A DNA stretch of 64,000 bases from Goodfellowiella coeruleoviolacea. Its GTDB lineage: Bacteria > Actinomycetota > Actinomycetes > Mycobacteriales > Pseudonocardiaceae. The notes under the pieces were generated by a model. The model searched no databases. It worked only from the letters and a program-made list of their open reading frames with translations, and was not told where the DNA came from. Positions 17,191-25,669 of the stretch are shown one piece after another; within the stretch, counting starts at the first letter, position 1; each line of letters begins with the position of its first letter. Made by a program: the position numbers and the translations under genes. The stretch is taken from positions 3,896-67,895 of the forward strand of contig NZ_JAMTCK010000011.1 in the NCBI RefSeq assembly GCF_024171785.1. The letters are read 5' to 3'.

Positions 17191-19458
17191 TCAGCCGCCG
17201 ACGGCTTTTCTCAGGTGCACCGCGGTGGGGCTGTCGCCGTTGTCCAGCATCTCGGCCGGTGTGCCGGTGAAGATGACCTGTCCTCCTTCGTGTCCGGCGC
17301 CGGGGCCGATGTCGATGATCCAGTCGGCCTGGGCGATGACGGCGAGGTTGTGCTCGATCACGACGACGGACCGGCCGGTGTCGACGATGCGGTTGAGCAT
17401 GGCGTTGAGGGTGTCGGTGTCCGCCAGGTGCAGACCGCTGCTGGGTTCGTCGAGGACGTAGGTGTGCGCGTCCGAGGTCAGCGAGGCGGCGAGCTTGAGG
17501 CGTTGCCGTTCGCCGCCGGACAGGCTGGTCAGCGGCTGGCCGAGCCGCAGGTAGGGCAGCCCGACGTCGAGCAGCCGCCGCAGGGTGGCGGCCGCCTTGC
17601 CGGTGTGGAAGACCGCGAGGGCGTCGGAGACCTCCAGGTTGAGCACTTCGTCGATGGTGAGCCCGTGCAGGCGGTGGGTGAGCACCTCCGGCTTGAACCG
17701 GCGCCCGCCGCACTCCTCGCACGTGGTGGTGACACCGGCCATGACGGCGAGGTCGGTGTAGATGACGCCGTGGCCACCGCACGCTGGGCAGGCACCGTCG
17801 GAGTTGGAGCTGAAGAGGGAGGCCTTCACCCCGTTCGCCTTGGCGAAGGCGGCGCGGATGGTGTCGAGCAGACCGGTGAAGGTGGCGGGGTTGGACCGGC
17901 GCGATCCGCGGATCGGTGACTGGTCGACGAGGACCACCCCCTCGCGGGCGCTGAGGGATCCGTGGATGAGCGAGGACTTCCCCGACCCGGCGACACCGGT
18001 GACGGCGACGAGGACTCCGGTGGGGATGTCCACGGACACGTCCTTGAGGTTGTTCGTCGTGGCGTGCCTGATGGCGAGGTGGCCGGTTGGGGTGCGCACG
18101 GTGTCGCGCAGCCTGGGTGGTCGGTCGAGGAGACGCCCGGTGACCGACTCGGAAGCGGACAACCCGCTCGGCGGTCCGGAGTAGACGATCCGCCCGCCGG
18201 CGTCGCCCGCGCCGGGGCCGAGGTCGACGACGTGGTCGGCGATGGCGATCACCTGGGGGTTGTGCTCGATCACCAGGATGGTGTTGCCCTTGTCCCGCAG
18301 TTGCAGCATCAGGTCGCTCATCCGGGCGACGTCGTGCGGGTGCAGACCGGCGGTCGGCTCGTCGAAGACGTAGGTGACATCGGTCAGCGGCGAGCCGAGG
18401 TGGCGGACCATCTTGACGCGTTGCGCCTCACCGCCGGAGAGCGTGCCCGACTCCCGGTCGAGGCTCAGGTAGCCCAGGCCCAGGTCGACCATGGCGGTGA
18501 GCATGCCCGCCAGCGAGGCGCGCGCGGGCGCGATGGCGGGATCGGCCAGCGATTCGACCCAGGGCAGCAGCTCGGTGATCTCCCACCGGGCGCACTCGCC
18601 GATCGTGCTGCCGTTGACCGTGGCGGTCCGGGGCGCTTCGGCCAGCCGGGTGCCCCCGCAGTCGGGGCAGGGGCTGACCGTGGACGCCCGCTCGACGAAC
18701 GCGCGGATGTGGCGCTGCCGGGACTCGGTGTCCTTGAAGAAGACGCGGCGCACCTTGGGCACGAGCCCCTCGTAGGTGGTGTTCATCCCGCCGAGGCGCG
18801 TCTTGGTCGGCTCCTGGTACATGAGCCACGCCCACTCCTCGGGTGTGTAGTCGGCCAGGCGCTTGTCCGGGTCGAGCCGCTCGGACTCGGCGTAGTAGCG
18901 CCAGTACCAGGTCCCCGGGCCGAAGTTGGGGACCGTGATCGCTCCCTCGTTCAGGGTCCGGGACCGGTCGACCAGCTGGGTTTCGTCGATCGAGGCGAGC
19001 CGGCCGAGACCTTCGCAGGCCGGGCACATGCCCTCGGGCAGGTTGAAGGAGAAGTGGCTCGACGAGCCGACGTGCGGGGTGGAGAGCCGGCTGAAGACCA
19101 GCCGCAGCAGCGAGTACACGTCGGTCGCGGTTCCCACCGTCGAGCGGGCGTTGGCGGCGAGGGGCTCCTGGTCGATGACGATCGCCGCGGTGAGGTTCTC
19201 CAGGGAGTCGACCTCCGGGCGGCGGTAGGCCGGCAGGTAGGTCTGCGCGAACGCCGAGTACGTCTCGTTGATGAGCCGGCGCGACTCGGCGGCGATCGTG
19301 GCGAAGATCAGTGAGGACTTGCCGGACCCGGACACCCCGGTCGCGACGGTCAGCTTGCGCTTGGGCAGGTCGACCGAGACGTTCTTCAGGTTGTGCGCCC
19401 GGGCGCCCCGCACCCGGATGGTGTCGTGGTGGTCCGGCTGGCGGTCGTTCGCGGTCAT
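17191..19458 (-). CDS. drrC: UvrA-like drug resistance protein (DrrC type)
   Basis: 755 residues, the length of short class II UvrA proteins such as DrrC of daunorubicin producers rather than the ~950 of repair UvrA. Two ABC ATPase units are complete: Walker A GVSGSGKSS near 40 and GVAGSGKSS near 490, signature motifs TLSGGEAQR and SLSGGERQR, Walker B YVFDEPTAGLHP and YVLDEPSSGLH. Zinc-finger cysteines are present (CPACEGLG, CPDCGG, CPACGGHG with CEECGG). Inference: it removes or displaces a DNA-binding product from DNA. It is the last gene of a three-gene operon with an ABC-2 permease and ATPase facing a TetR gene, a self-resistance layout, possibly for one of the NRPS products nearby. Confidence 0.93.
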   Translation of the reverse strand: MTANDRQPDHHDTIRVRGARAHNLKNVSVDLPKRKLTVATGVSGSGKSSLIFATIAAESRRLINETYSAFAQTYLPAYRRPEVDSLENLTAAIVIDQEPLAANARSTVGTATDVYSLLRLVFSRLSTPHVGSSSHFSFNLPEGMCPACEGLGRLASIDETQLVDRSRTLNEGAITVPNFGPGTWYWRYYAESERLDPDKRLADYTPEEWAWLMYQEPTKTRLGGMNTTYEGLVPKVRRVFFKDTESRQRHIRAFVERASTVSPCPDCGGTRLAEAPRTATVNGSTIGECARWEITELLPWVESLADPAIAPARASLAGMLTAMVDLGLGYLSLDRESGTLSGGEAQRVKMVRHLGSPLTDVTYVFDEPTAGLHPHDVARMSDLMLQLRDKGNTILVIEHNPQVIAIADHVVDLGPGAGDAGGRIVYSGPPSGLSASESVTGRLLDRPPRLRDTVRTPTGHLAIRHATTNNLKDVSVDIPTGVLVAVTGVAGSGKSSLIHGSLSAREGVVLVDQSPIRGSRRSNPATFTGLLDTIRAAFAKANGVKASLFSSNSDGACPACGGHGVIYTDLAVMAGVTTTCEECGGRRFKPEVLTHRLHGLTIDEVLNLEVSDALAVFHTGKAAATLRRLLDVGLPYLRLGQPLTSLSGGERQRLKLAASLTSDAHTYVLDEPSSGLHLADTDTLNAMLNRIVDTGRSVVVIEHNLAVIAQADWIIDIGPGAGHEGGQVIFTGTPAEMLDNGDSPTAVHLRKAVGG

Positions 19459-19525
19459 GGTGCCTTGTCTCTGTGCGGTGCGGGTGGCATTGCGGTGCGG
19501 ACGGCGGTTCGCGGGCGCGCCTGGT

Positions 19526-20332
19526 TCAGCGCGCGAGCGAGCGGTACTGGCGGTAGGCCAGCGGCAGGAAGACCGCGGTGAGCACGGCCGGCCACAGCAC
19601 GGCGAGCAGGACCGAGTGGTCCGCGGCCCAGGTGTGCGCGGCCCAGGTGGGGTTGCCGAACAGCTCCCGGACGGCGGTGGCGGTCGCCGAGAGCGGGTTC
19701 CACGTGGCGATCGCTCCCAGCCAGGTGGGCATCGTCTCCGGGGAGACGAACGCGCTGGAGAGGAACCCGACAGGCCACACCAGCACCTGCACGGACACGG
19801 CCGACTCCGGGGTCCTGAGCAGGAGCCCGAGGTAGATGCCGAGCCAGACGAAGGCGAACCGCAACCACAGCAGCAGCCCCAGCGCCACCAGGGCGGGGAC
19901 GAGGCCGTGCTGCGGCCGCCACCCCACCACCAGGCCGGTGGCGACCATGACGGCGAGGCCGGCGAGCGCGTTGAGCATGTCGGCCCAGCTGCGCCCGGTG
20001 AGCACGGCGACCCCGCTGACCGGCATCGCCCGGATCCGCTCGGTGACGCCCCTGGCTGCGTCGGAGGTCACCGCCACGACCACGGACTCCAGGCCGAACA
20101 GCATGGTCATGGCGAGCATGCCGGGGATGACGAAGTCGGTGTAGGTGCCGTCGGGGATGGCCATCGCACCGCCGAACAGGTACCCGAACATCACCACCAT
20201 CAACACCGGGAACAGCAGCTCAAGCAGGATCGAGGCCGGGCGCTGCCGCCAGTGCAGGAGGATCCGGCGGGTCAGGGTCGCGGCATCGCGCGACCACGAG
20301 GCGAACTGCGGTGCGCCGGTGGGGGTACTCAT
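19526..20332 (-). CDS. drrB: ABC-2 type drug exporter permease (DrrB-like)
   Basis: 268 residues with about six membrane segments, beginning with a cytoplasmic stretch and ILLHWRQRPASILLELLFPVLMVVM. The sequence TSDAARGVTERIRAMPVSGVAVLTGR matches the conserved cytoplasmic loop of DrrB-type permeases. Its ATG overlaps the stop of the ATPase gene by ATGA at 20329-20332, showing translational coupling. Partner of the ATPase in export of a hydrophobic drug, by family; the substrate is unknown. Confidence 0.93.
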   Translation of the reverse strand: MSTPTGAPQFASWSRDAATLTRRILLHWRQRPASILLELLFPVLMVVMFGYLFGGAMAIPDGTYTDFVIPGMLAMTMLFGLESVVVAVTSDAARGVTERIRAMPVSGVAVLTGRSWADMLNALAGLAVMVATGLVVGWRPQHGLVPALVALGLLLWLRFAFVWLGIYLGLLLRTPESAVSVQVLVWPVGFLSSAFVSPETMPTWLGAIATWNPLSATATAVRELFGNPTWAAHTWAADHSVLLAVLWPAVLTAVFLPLAYRQYRSLAR

Positions 20333-21153
20333 CGTGCTGCCTCCGCGGCTGGTGGGGTGGACGTGGTGGCGGTGTGCCCGGTGAGGTGCAGGAACACCTC
20401 GTCCAGGCTCGGCTTGCGGACGACCGTCTCCAGCCGGTCCGGCCCGACCTTGGCCTTGAGTTCGTCCGGCGTGCCCTCGGCGACGACGCGGCCCGCGTCG
20501 ATGACCGCGATCTGGTCGGCCAGCTGGTCGGCTTCCTCCAGGTACTGCGTGGTCAGCAACACCGTGGTGCCGGTGTCGACCAGATCGCGGACATGGCCCC
20601 AGACCTCGATGCGGGCGGCCGGGTCGAGCCCGGTGGTGGGTTCGTCCAGGAACAGCACTGGCGGGGACAGGATCAGGCTGGTGGCCAGATCGAGTCGACG
20701 CCGCATCCCGCCGGAATAGCCCGCGACGGGCCGCTCCGCCGCCTCGGTGAGACCGAACTGGTCCAGCAGCTCACCGGCTCGCCGCCGCGCTGCCCTGGCC
20801 GTCAGGTGACCAAGCCGACCGAACATCTCCAGGTTCTGCCTACCGGTCAGGATCTCGTCCACCGAGGCGTTCTGGCCGACCAGCCCGATCCGGTACCGCA
20901 CCTGCCTCGGGTGGCGGACCGCGTCGAAACCGGCCACGAACACCTCGCCGCTGTCCGGACGCAGCAGGGTGGTCAGGATCCGAACCGCGGTGGTCTTGCC
21001 GGCACCGTTGGGCCCGAGCAGCCCGCACACCGTGCCGGGCCGCACGCTCAGGTCGAATCCGTCCAGTGCGATTCGGTCGCCGTATCGCTTGCGCAGGCCG
21101 CTCGCGCGGATCCCCTCGGGCGGCCCGTTTCGCACACTCTCTCCGTACGCCAT
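20329..21153 (-). CDS. drrA: ABC exporter ATPase (DrrA-like)
   Basis: 274 residues from ATG at 21153. Walker A GPNGAGKTTAVR, signature YSGGMRRRLD, Walker B VLFLDEPTTGLDP and the H-loop region are intact, and the C-terminal extension (LDEVFLHLTGH) is typical of DrrA-type ATPases. The start was chosen at MAYGES because the ATG lies inside the operator and 9 nt from a possible -10 box (TAGCGT on the minus strand, 21163-21168), suggesting a leaderless message. It heads the resistance operon ATPase-permease-UvrA and faces the TetR gene. Confidence 0.93.
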   Translation of the reverse strand: MAYGESVRNGPPEGIRASGLRKRYGDRIALDGFDLSVRPGTVCGLLGPNGAGKTTAVRILTTLLRPDSGEVFVAGFDAVRHPRQVRYRIGLVGQNASVDEILTGRQNLEMFGRLGHLTARAARRRAGELLDQFGLTEAAERPVAGYSGGMRRRLDLATSLILSPPVLFLDEPTTGLDPAARIEVWGHVRDLVDTGTTVLLTTQYLEEADQLADQIAVIDAGRVVAEGTPDELKAKVGPDRLETVVRKPSLDEVFLHLTGHTATTSTPPAAEAAR

Positions 21154-21159
21154 ACGGAG
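21139..21159. promoter_or_regulatory. TetR operator 1 at the ATPase start
   Basis: Inverted repeat CTCCGTA-N5-TACGGAG (21141-21159) within a 21-bp element that also begins CT. It covers the ATG of the ATPase gene, so a bound repressor would block transcription start or the leaderless message. A second copy lies 34 bp to the right. Confidence 0.75.
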
Positions 21160-21172
21160 AACGCTAGCACAG

Positions 21173-21193
21173 CTCTCCGTAGACCGTACGAAG
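21173..21193. promoter_or_regulatory. TetR operator 2 upstream of the TetR gene
   Basis: Second copy of the 21-bp element; aligned with operator 1 it matches at 17 of 21 positions, CTCTCCGTA at one end and TACG-A-AG at the other. It lies just upstream of a possible -10 box (TATCCT, 21202-21207) of the TetR gene, which would place the repressor over its own promoter as well. Confidence 0.7.
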
Positions 21194-21213
21194 TCATCGT
21201 CTATCCTGGACGC

Positions 21214-21987
21214 GTGGCAACCGAGAGCAGCGGCAGTGGCGATCCCGCCAGGACGATCGCGCTGTTGTGGGGCACTCTCCAACTGCCCCGACGCGGACCG
21301 AAACACGCCCTGACCACCGACCAGATCATCGCCGCCGCGGTCGAGATCGCCGATGGCGACAAGGACCTGGCCCCGCTGTCGATGCGGCGCGTGGCCGAGT
21401 CACTGGGCGTGGGCACGATGTCGCTCTACACCTACGTCGCCTCACGAGCCGAGCTGGTCGAGGCGATGTTGGACTCCGCCTACGGCGAGGCGGTCGCCGA
21501 ACTTGAGAAGATCGACGCGGACGACTGGCGGGACGGCCTCCGCCAGATCGCGGCCATCGAGTGGGCGATGTACCTGCGCCACCCGTGGATGCTCCAGGTC
21601 TTCACCGGACGCCCACCGCTCGGCCCCAACGCGATCGCCAAGTACGACCTGGAACTGCGCGTGGTCGACGGCATCGGGCTCACCGACGTCGAGATGGACT
21701 CCGCGATCACCCTCGTGCACACCCACGTCGAGGGCGTGGCCCGGCGCAAGGTCGAGGCCGCCCGGGTCGAGCGGCAGACCGGCACCACCGACCAGCAGTG
21801 GTGGCAGGCGATAGCGCCAGCACTCGCCGAAGTGCACGACCCCGCGAGCTTCCCGCTCGCCGACCGCGTCGGCCTGGCAGCGGGACAGGCCCACCAGGCC
21901 GCCCACAATCCCGAACACGAGTACGCCTTCGGGCTGGAGTGCCTGATCGAGGGGATCGCGGCCCTGGTCCGCCGGGCAGCGGGCTGA
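21214..21987 (+). CDS. TetR family repressor of the drug exporter
   Basis: 257 residues from GTG at 21214; a TATCCT box ends 6 nt before it, suggesting a leaderless message. The helix-turn-helix is at about 45-75 (MRRVAESLGVGTMSLYTYVASRAEL), and the C-terminal part resembles the TetR_C group of tetracycline/multidrug regulators. The gene is divergent from the DrrABC-like operon across 60 nt that contain two copies of an inverted repeat. Expected role: bind both sites and release on exposure to the exported compound. Confidence 0.92.
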   Translation: MATESSGSGDPARTIALLWGTLQLPRRGPKHALTTDQIIAAAVEIADGDKDLAPLSMRRVAESLGVGTMSLYTYVASRAELVEAMLDSAYGEAVAELEKIDADDWRDGLRQIAAIEWAMYLRHPWMLQVFTGRPPLGPNAIAKYDLELRVVDGIGLTDVEMDSAITLVHTHVEGVARRKVEAARVERQTGTTDQQWWQAIAPALAEVHDPASFPLADRVGLAAGQAHQAAHNPEHEYAFGLECLIEGIAALVRRAAG

Positions 21988-22026
21988 GCCGGCGCCACCC
22001 GCGGACGTCGGCCCACCACGTCGAAA

Positions 22027-22064
22027 GCCTGGCCCGGTGCCAGCACTGCGGCACCGGGCCAGGC
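22027..22064. terminator. Strong bidirectional terminator
   Basis: A perfect 15-bp inverted repeat, GCCTGGCCCGGTGCC (22027-22041) and GGCACCGGGCCAGGC (22050-22064), with an 8-nt loop. It sits between the convergent stops of the TetR gene (21987) and the LPMO gene (22096). Confidence 0.85.
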
Positions 22065-22095
22065 ACTCCCGCGTTCCGGGTGGTTGGCCGGAGCT

Positions 22096-22758
22096 TCAGC
22101 CGAAGTTCACGTCACTGCACCACATGTAGGTCTGGTCCAGGTGCGAGGCCTGCCAGATCGTGAACACGACGTGGTGTCCCCTGTAGGCGCCAGAGGTCTG
22201 GACGTTGAACGTGATCTCCTTGGCCGGAGCGTACTTGCCGGTCTGCGTGATGAAGTCGAGGTCGCCCCAACCGAGGCGCTGGGTGGTCGGGTCGTACCCG
22301 TTCTTGCTGATGTAGACCCGGAAGTAGTCAGCGCCGTGGCTGGCCTGGTCGTACAGGCGCATCGAGAAGCTGCTGCCGACGTTGGTGGTCTTCCACGCGC
22401 CGGGCGTGTTCAGCGAGTTGTTGCGGGAGAGGGCATTGCTGCAGAGCTGCCCGTCGGGGGTCGACCCCTGGAAGTTTCCGCCAAGTCCGTCCCGCAGCGC
22501 GCTCATCCAGTTCCACATGGTGTCGGCGTTGGCCTGGAAGGCCTGCCAGCACATGGGGTCCTGCTGCTGCATGGCGGGGTTCGTGTGTTGGCTGCCCCAG
22601 GTTTGCCAGCACTGGTAGGCGCGGGTAGCGGGACTGACGATGGTGCCGTGCGCCGAGGCTGTCGGGGTCCAGACGAACATGCAGGCCAGCGTGGCGATGA
22701 TCAGCGTGGTGATGCCTCGCCGTCTGGTGATGGACCCGGAGGTACTGCGCATACGCAT
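22096..22758 (-). CDS. Secreted AA10 lytic polysaccharide monooxygenase
   Basis: 220 residues from ATG at 22758 with GGAGG 12 nt upstream. A twin-arginine-like/Sec signal (RRRG followed by a hydrophobic stretch) ends TASA, leaving H37 as the mature N-terminus; this histidine and a second one (ASHGADYF region) form the copper site of AA10 enzymes. The domain makes up the whole mature protein; no carbohydrate-binding module is attached. Function by family: oxidative cleavage of crystalline cellulose or chitin outside the cell. A perfect CebR-type palindrome upstream argues for induction by cello-oligosaccharides and so for a cellulose-related role. Confidence 0.93.
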   Translation of the reverse strand: MRMRSTSGSITRRRGITTLIIATLACMFVWTPTASAHGTIVSPATRAYQCWQTWGSQHTNPAMQQQDPMCWQAFQANADTMWNWMSALRDGLGGNFQGSTPDGQLCSNALSRNNSLNTPGAWKTTNVGSSFSMRLYDQASHGADYFRVYISKNGYDPTTQRLGWGDLDFITQTGKYAPAKEITFNVQTSGAYRGHHVVFTIWQASHLDQTYMWCSDVNFG

Positions 22759-22801
22759 GGATGGGCCTCCACTCTCCGGATGATCGAGCGGTGGTGATCG
22801 A

Positions 22802-22819
22802 TTTGGGAGCGCTCCCAAA
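22802..22819. promoter_or_regulatory. CebR-type operator upstream of the LPMO gene
   Basis: TTTGGGAGCGCTCCCAAA is a perfect 18-bp palindrome 44 nt upstream of the LPMO start. Its core TGGGAGCGCTCCCA (22804-22817) is, as I recall, the CebR box consensus of Streptomyces, bound by a LacI-family repressor that senses cellobiose and cellotriose. The other copy-bearing genes and cebR itself are not in this window. Confidence 0.88.
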
Positions 22820-22979
22820 GCATTCATCAGCCTATACGTCACACACCGAAACTTCAACGAAACTTTGAGTAAGTGTTTCGACCCGTTCAACACCTCGGGA
22901 CGCGATGTGCGCGACACCAGGACGCCGACCCGCTCGTGCGACGTCGGCGCCCGACGGCGATCGGGCCCGGCGCGACCGG

Positions 22980-23858
22980 TCAGATCCTGCGGTACACCGA
23001 CGGCCGGACGCCGACGTGGCTCAGGAAGGCCGCTGACAGCGCTCCGGGACTGGCGAAACCGCACCGCTCGGCGATCTGTGCGATGGTGAGGGTGCTGTCG
23101 GCCAGCAGCCGCCGCGCTCGTTCGATCCGCAGCCGGGTGAGGAACCGGTGGGGCGTCTCGCCGGTGGCCGCCCGGAAGACGCGGATGAAGTGGTACACGC
23201 TCAGGTGCACCTCAGCGGCGATGTCGGCCAGCGTCAGCGGCTCGGCCAGCCGGTCCCGCATGAGGGCGACGCCCGCGCGGACCGCCGCGTGTTCGGGGCC
23301 CGGCAGGCGGACGTGCCGCCCCTGGGTCAGCAGGTGCGTCGCGAGGAACGCCGCGGCCGACTCCGCGTAGAGGTCGTTGGCGCCGCTGGCGGCGGGCAGC
23401 GCGCGGAGGAGCTGTTCGACAACCGGGTCGCCCGCGGCCACCGCCGCGGACAGCGATTCGAAGTCGGGCTCCGGGCCGCCCAGTTGGGCCGCGGCCCGGT
23501 TGACGGTCGCGGACGGGATGTGCACCTGGATGGTGCGCATCGGCGCCGTCGTCCGGTACTCGCGCACGCTCGCCCGGCCGGGAATCATGAGTTCCAGGTT
23601 GCCGGGAATCCAGCGCCGGCGGACCGGTTTTCCGTCGACGCGCGTCCGCATGGTCACGTCCCCGGCCACGCAGAGCACGAGGTGCAGGTCGGCCACGCCG
23701 GGCAGCCGAAAGCGGTCGACCTCGGGCGCGTGGTCGAAGCACTGCACGAGCAGCGACCGCCAGCCCGCGTCGTTCCAACTGCAGTAGGTGCGCCGCACCT
23801 GCGCTGACACGGCGAACTCCGCGTAGGGCGCCAGATCGAAGTCAGGCGAGTCGAACAC
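22980..23858 (-). CDS. AraC family transcriptional regulator
   Basis: 292 residues from GTG at 23858. The N-terminal half is a cupin-like sensing domain of the AraC_binding_2 type (RRWIPGNLELMIPG); the C-terminal 100 residues are a double helix-turn-helix with LADIAAEVHLSVYHFIRVFRAATGETPHRFLTRLRIERAR and a second helix pair ending PSVYRRI. It is divergent from the dehydrogenase gene with a 63-nt gap and may control it. A TAGCCT box 6 nt before the GTG suggests a leaderless message. Confidence 0.92.
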   Translation of the reverse strand: MFDSPDFDLAPYAEFAVSAQVRRTYCSWNDAGWRSLLVQCFDHAPEVDRFRLPGVADLHLVLCVAGDVTMRTRVDGKPVRRRWIPGNLELMIPGRASVREYRTTAPMRTIQVHIPSATVNRAAAQLGGPEPDFESLSAAVAAGDPVVEQLLRALPAASGANDLYAESAAAFLATHLLTQGRHVRLPGPEHAAVRAGVALMRDRLAEPLTLADIAAEVHLSVYHFIRVFRAATGETPHRFLTRLRIERARRLLADSTLTIAQIAERCGFASPGALSAAFLSHVGVRPSVYRRI

Positions 23859-23921
23859 CGCACAAGGCTAGTCGACCGGCCCGGCGGGTGTGGGCGGCGC
23901 GTGCGTGGGTACCTGCGCGGT

Positions 23922-24980
23922 GTGCGTGCGCTGACCGTTGACCCGAAGCAACCCGACTCGCTGCGGGTGTCCGAGCTGCCCGATCCCCAGCCGGCAGCCG
24001 GGGACCTGCTGGTCGAGGGGCTGGCCGTGGGGGTGTGTGGCACGGACAAGGAGATCGTGCGGGCCGAGTACGGGTGGTCGCCGCCGGACCGGCAGCGGCT
24101 GGTGCTGGGCCACGAGTCGCTGGGGCGGGTGCGCACCGCGCCACCCGGCAGCGGCTTCTCCCCCGGCGACCTGGTGGTCGGCGTGGTGCGCCGGCCCGAC
24201 CCCGTGCCCTGCGGGGCGTGCGCGCACGGCGAGTTCGACATGTGCCGCAACGGCCGGTACACCGAGCGGGGCATCAAGCAGCGGGACGGGTACGGCAGTC
24301 AGCTGTGGTGCGTGGAGATCGACTACGCCGTCACCCTGGACCCCCGACTGGCACACGTGGGCGTGCTGGTGGAACCGACCACGGTGGTCGTCAAGGCGTG
24401 GGAACAGGTGTGGCGGGTCGGCGAGCGCGGCTGGTTCGAGCCGCGGCGCGCACTGGTCACCGGTGCCGGGCCGATCGGCCTGCTGGCCGCGCTGGTGGGC
24501 CTGCGCCGCGGCCTGGACGTCCACGTGCTTGACCGGGTCACCAGCGGACCGAAACCCGCGCTGGTCCAGGCGCTGGGCGCGACCTACCACCACGACAGCG
24601 TGGACTCGGTGGCCGAGCGGGTTCGGCCCGACGTGGTGGTGGAAGCCACCGGCGCGGCCAGCGTGGTGTTCGACGCGATCGCCAGCACGCCGCCCTACGG
24701 CATCGTGTGCCTCACCGGGGTCTCCCCCGCGGGGCGCACACTCTCGGTCGACGCGGGTGGCATCAACCGGGGACTGGTGCTGGAGAACGACGTCGTCATC
24801 GGGTCGGTCAACGCCAACCTGCGGCACTACCGGCAGGCCGCGCAGGTGCTCGCCGAGTCCGATGTGGACTGGTTGGGCGGGCTGATCAGCAGGCGCGTGC
24901 CCCTGGACCGGTTCGCCGACGCCTTCACCGCGCAACCCGACGACGTGAAGGTCGTCATCACCCTCGACGGGTCCGGGTGA
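23922..24980 (+). CDS. Zinc-type glucose 1-dehydrogenase-like MDR enzyme
   Basis: 352 residues from GTG at 23922, preferred over GTG 23901 because family members start MRALTV. Catalytic zinc motif CGTDKEIVRAEYG near 40 and GHESLG near 60; structural zinc cysteines in CGACAHGEFDMCRNG near 95-110; Rossmann motif VTGAGPIGLLAA near 180. The pattern matches the glucose dehydrogenase branch of medium-chain dehydrogenases known from Thermoplasma and haloarchaea and also common in actinomycetes. Probable reaction: oxidation of glucose or a related sugar to the lactone with NAD(P). A GH15-family pseudogene follows 3 nt later; intact pairs of GDH and GH15 genes occur elsewhere, so the pair here is half dead. 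Confidence 0.88.
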   Translation: MRALTVDPKQPDSLRVSELPDPQPAAGDLLVEGLAVGVCGTDKEIVRAEYGWSPPDRQRLVLGHESLGRVRTAPPGSGFSPGDLVVGVVRRPDPVPCGACAHGEFDMCRNGRYTERGIKQRDGYGSQLWCVEIDYAVTLDPRLAHVGVLVEPTTVVVKAWEQVWRVGERGWFEPRRALVTGAGPIGLLAALVGLRRGLDVHVLDRVTSGPKPALVQALGATYHHDSVDSVAERVRPDVVVEATGAASVVFDAIASTPPYGIVCLTGVSPAGRTLSVDAGGINRGLVLENDVVIGSVNANLRHYRQAAQVLAESDVDWLGGLISRRVPLDRFADAFTAQPDDVKVVITLDGSG

Positions 24981-24983
24981 GGC

Positions 24984-25668
24984 GTGTCCACCGCGCCGAT
25001 CGAGGACTACGCGCTGCTGGGCGACCTGCACACCGCGGCCCTGGTGGGCCGCGACGGCGGCGTGGACTGGCTGTGCCTGCCCCGGTTCGACTCCCCCGCC
25101 TGCTTGGCCGCGCTGCTGGGCGACGAGCGCGCCGGCACCTGGCGGCTGGCGCCCGCCTCCGGTGCCCCAGCCACCCGTCGCCGGTACCGCGGGGACACCC
25201 TGGTGCTGGAGACCGAGTGGGACACCCCGGACGGCACGGTGCGGGTGGTCGACTGCATGCCGCCACGGGGTGCGACGGCCGACCTGGTGCGGGTTCGTCG
25301 CCGAAGCCCGGGCCCTGGCGGGAGTGGCTGGTGCGGGCGGTGGCGGGCGACCCGGCGGAGTTGCGCATCATGTACGGGCTGGACGGCAGCAGGCAGTTGC
25401 CCGAGCAGATTCTGGACTGGTTGCCGGGGTACGGCGCTACCAACCCGAGGGTGGCGTTGACGGGCTGCCCGGTGGTGAGGGCGCGTTCCTCGCGTGCAGC
25501 TTCTGGCTGGCGGACGCGCTGCACGGCATCGGCCGCACCGGCGAGGCGAGAGCCCTGTTCCAGCGGCTGATCGAGCTGCGCAACGATGTCGGCCTGCTCA
25601 GCGAGGAGTACGACCTCGACGCTGGCAGGCAGGTCGGCAAACACCCCAGGCGTTCATGGGTGCGGTAG
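24984..25668 (+). pseudogene. GH15 glycosidase (trehalase/glucoamylase-like), decayed
   Basis: The N-terminal ~105 residues (IEDYALLGDLHTAALVGRDGGVDWLCLPRFDSP) are a clear GH15 N-terminal domain in one frame up to about 25300. A middle fragment (EWLVRAVAGDPAELRIMYGL, PEQILDWLPGYG) follows in a second frame at about 25317-25455, and the C-terminal end (FLACSFWLADALHGIGRTGE, LRNDVGLLSEEYD) in a third frame at about 25480-25640, itself frameshifted again near GRQ. Intact enzymes have around 600 residues; here at most 230 codons remain. So at least two internal deletions and several frameshifts: a pseudogene. It abuts the convergent hydrolase gene. Confidence 0.88.
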
Positions 25669-25669
25669 G

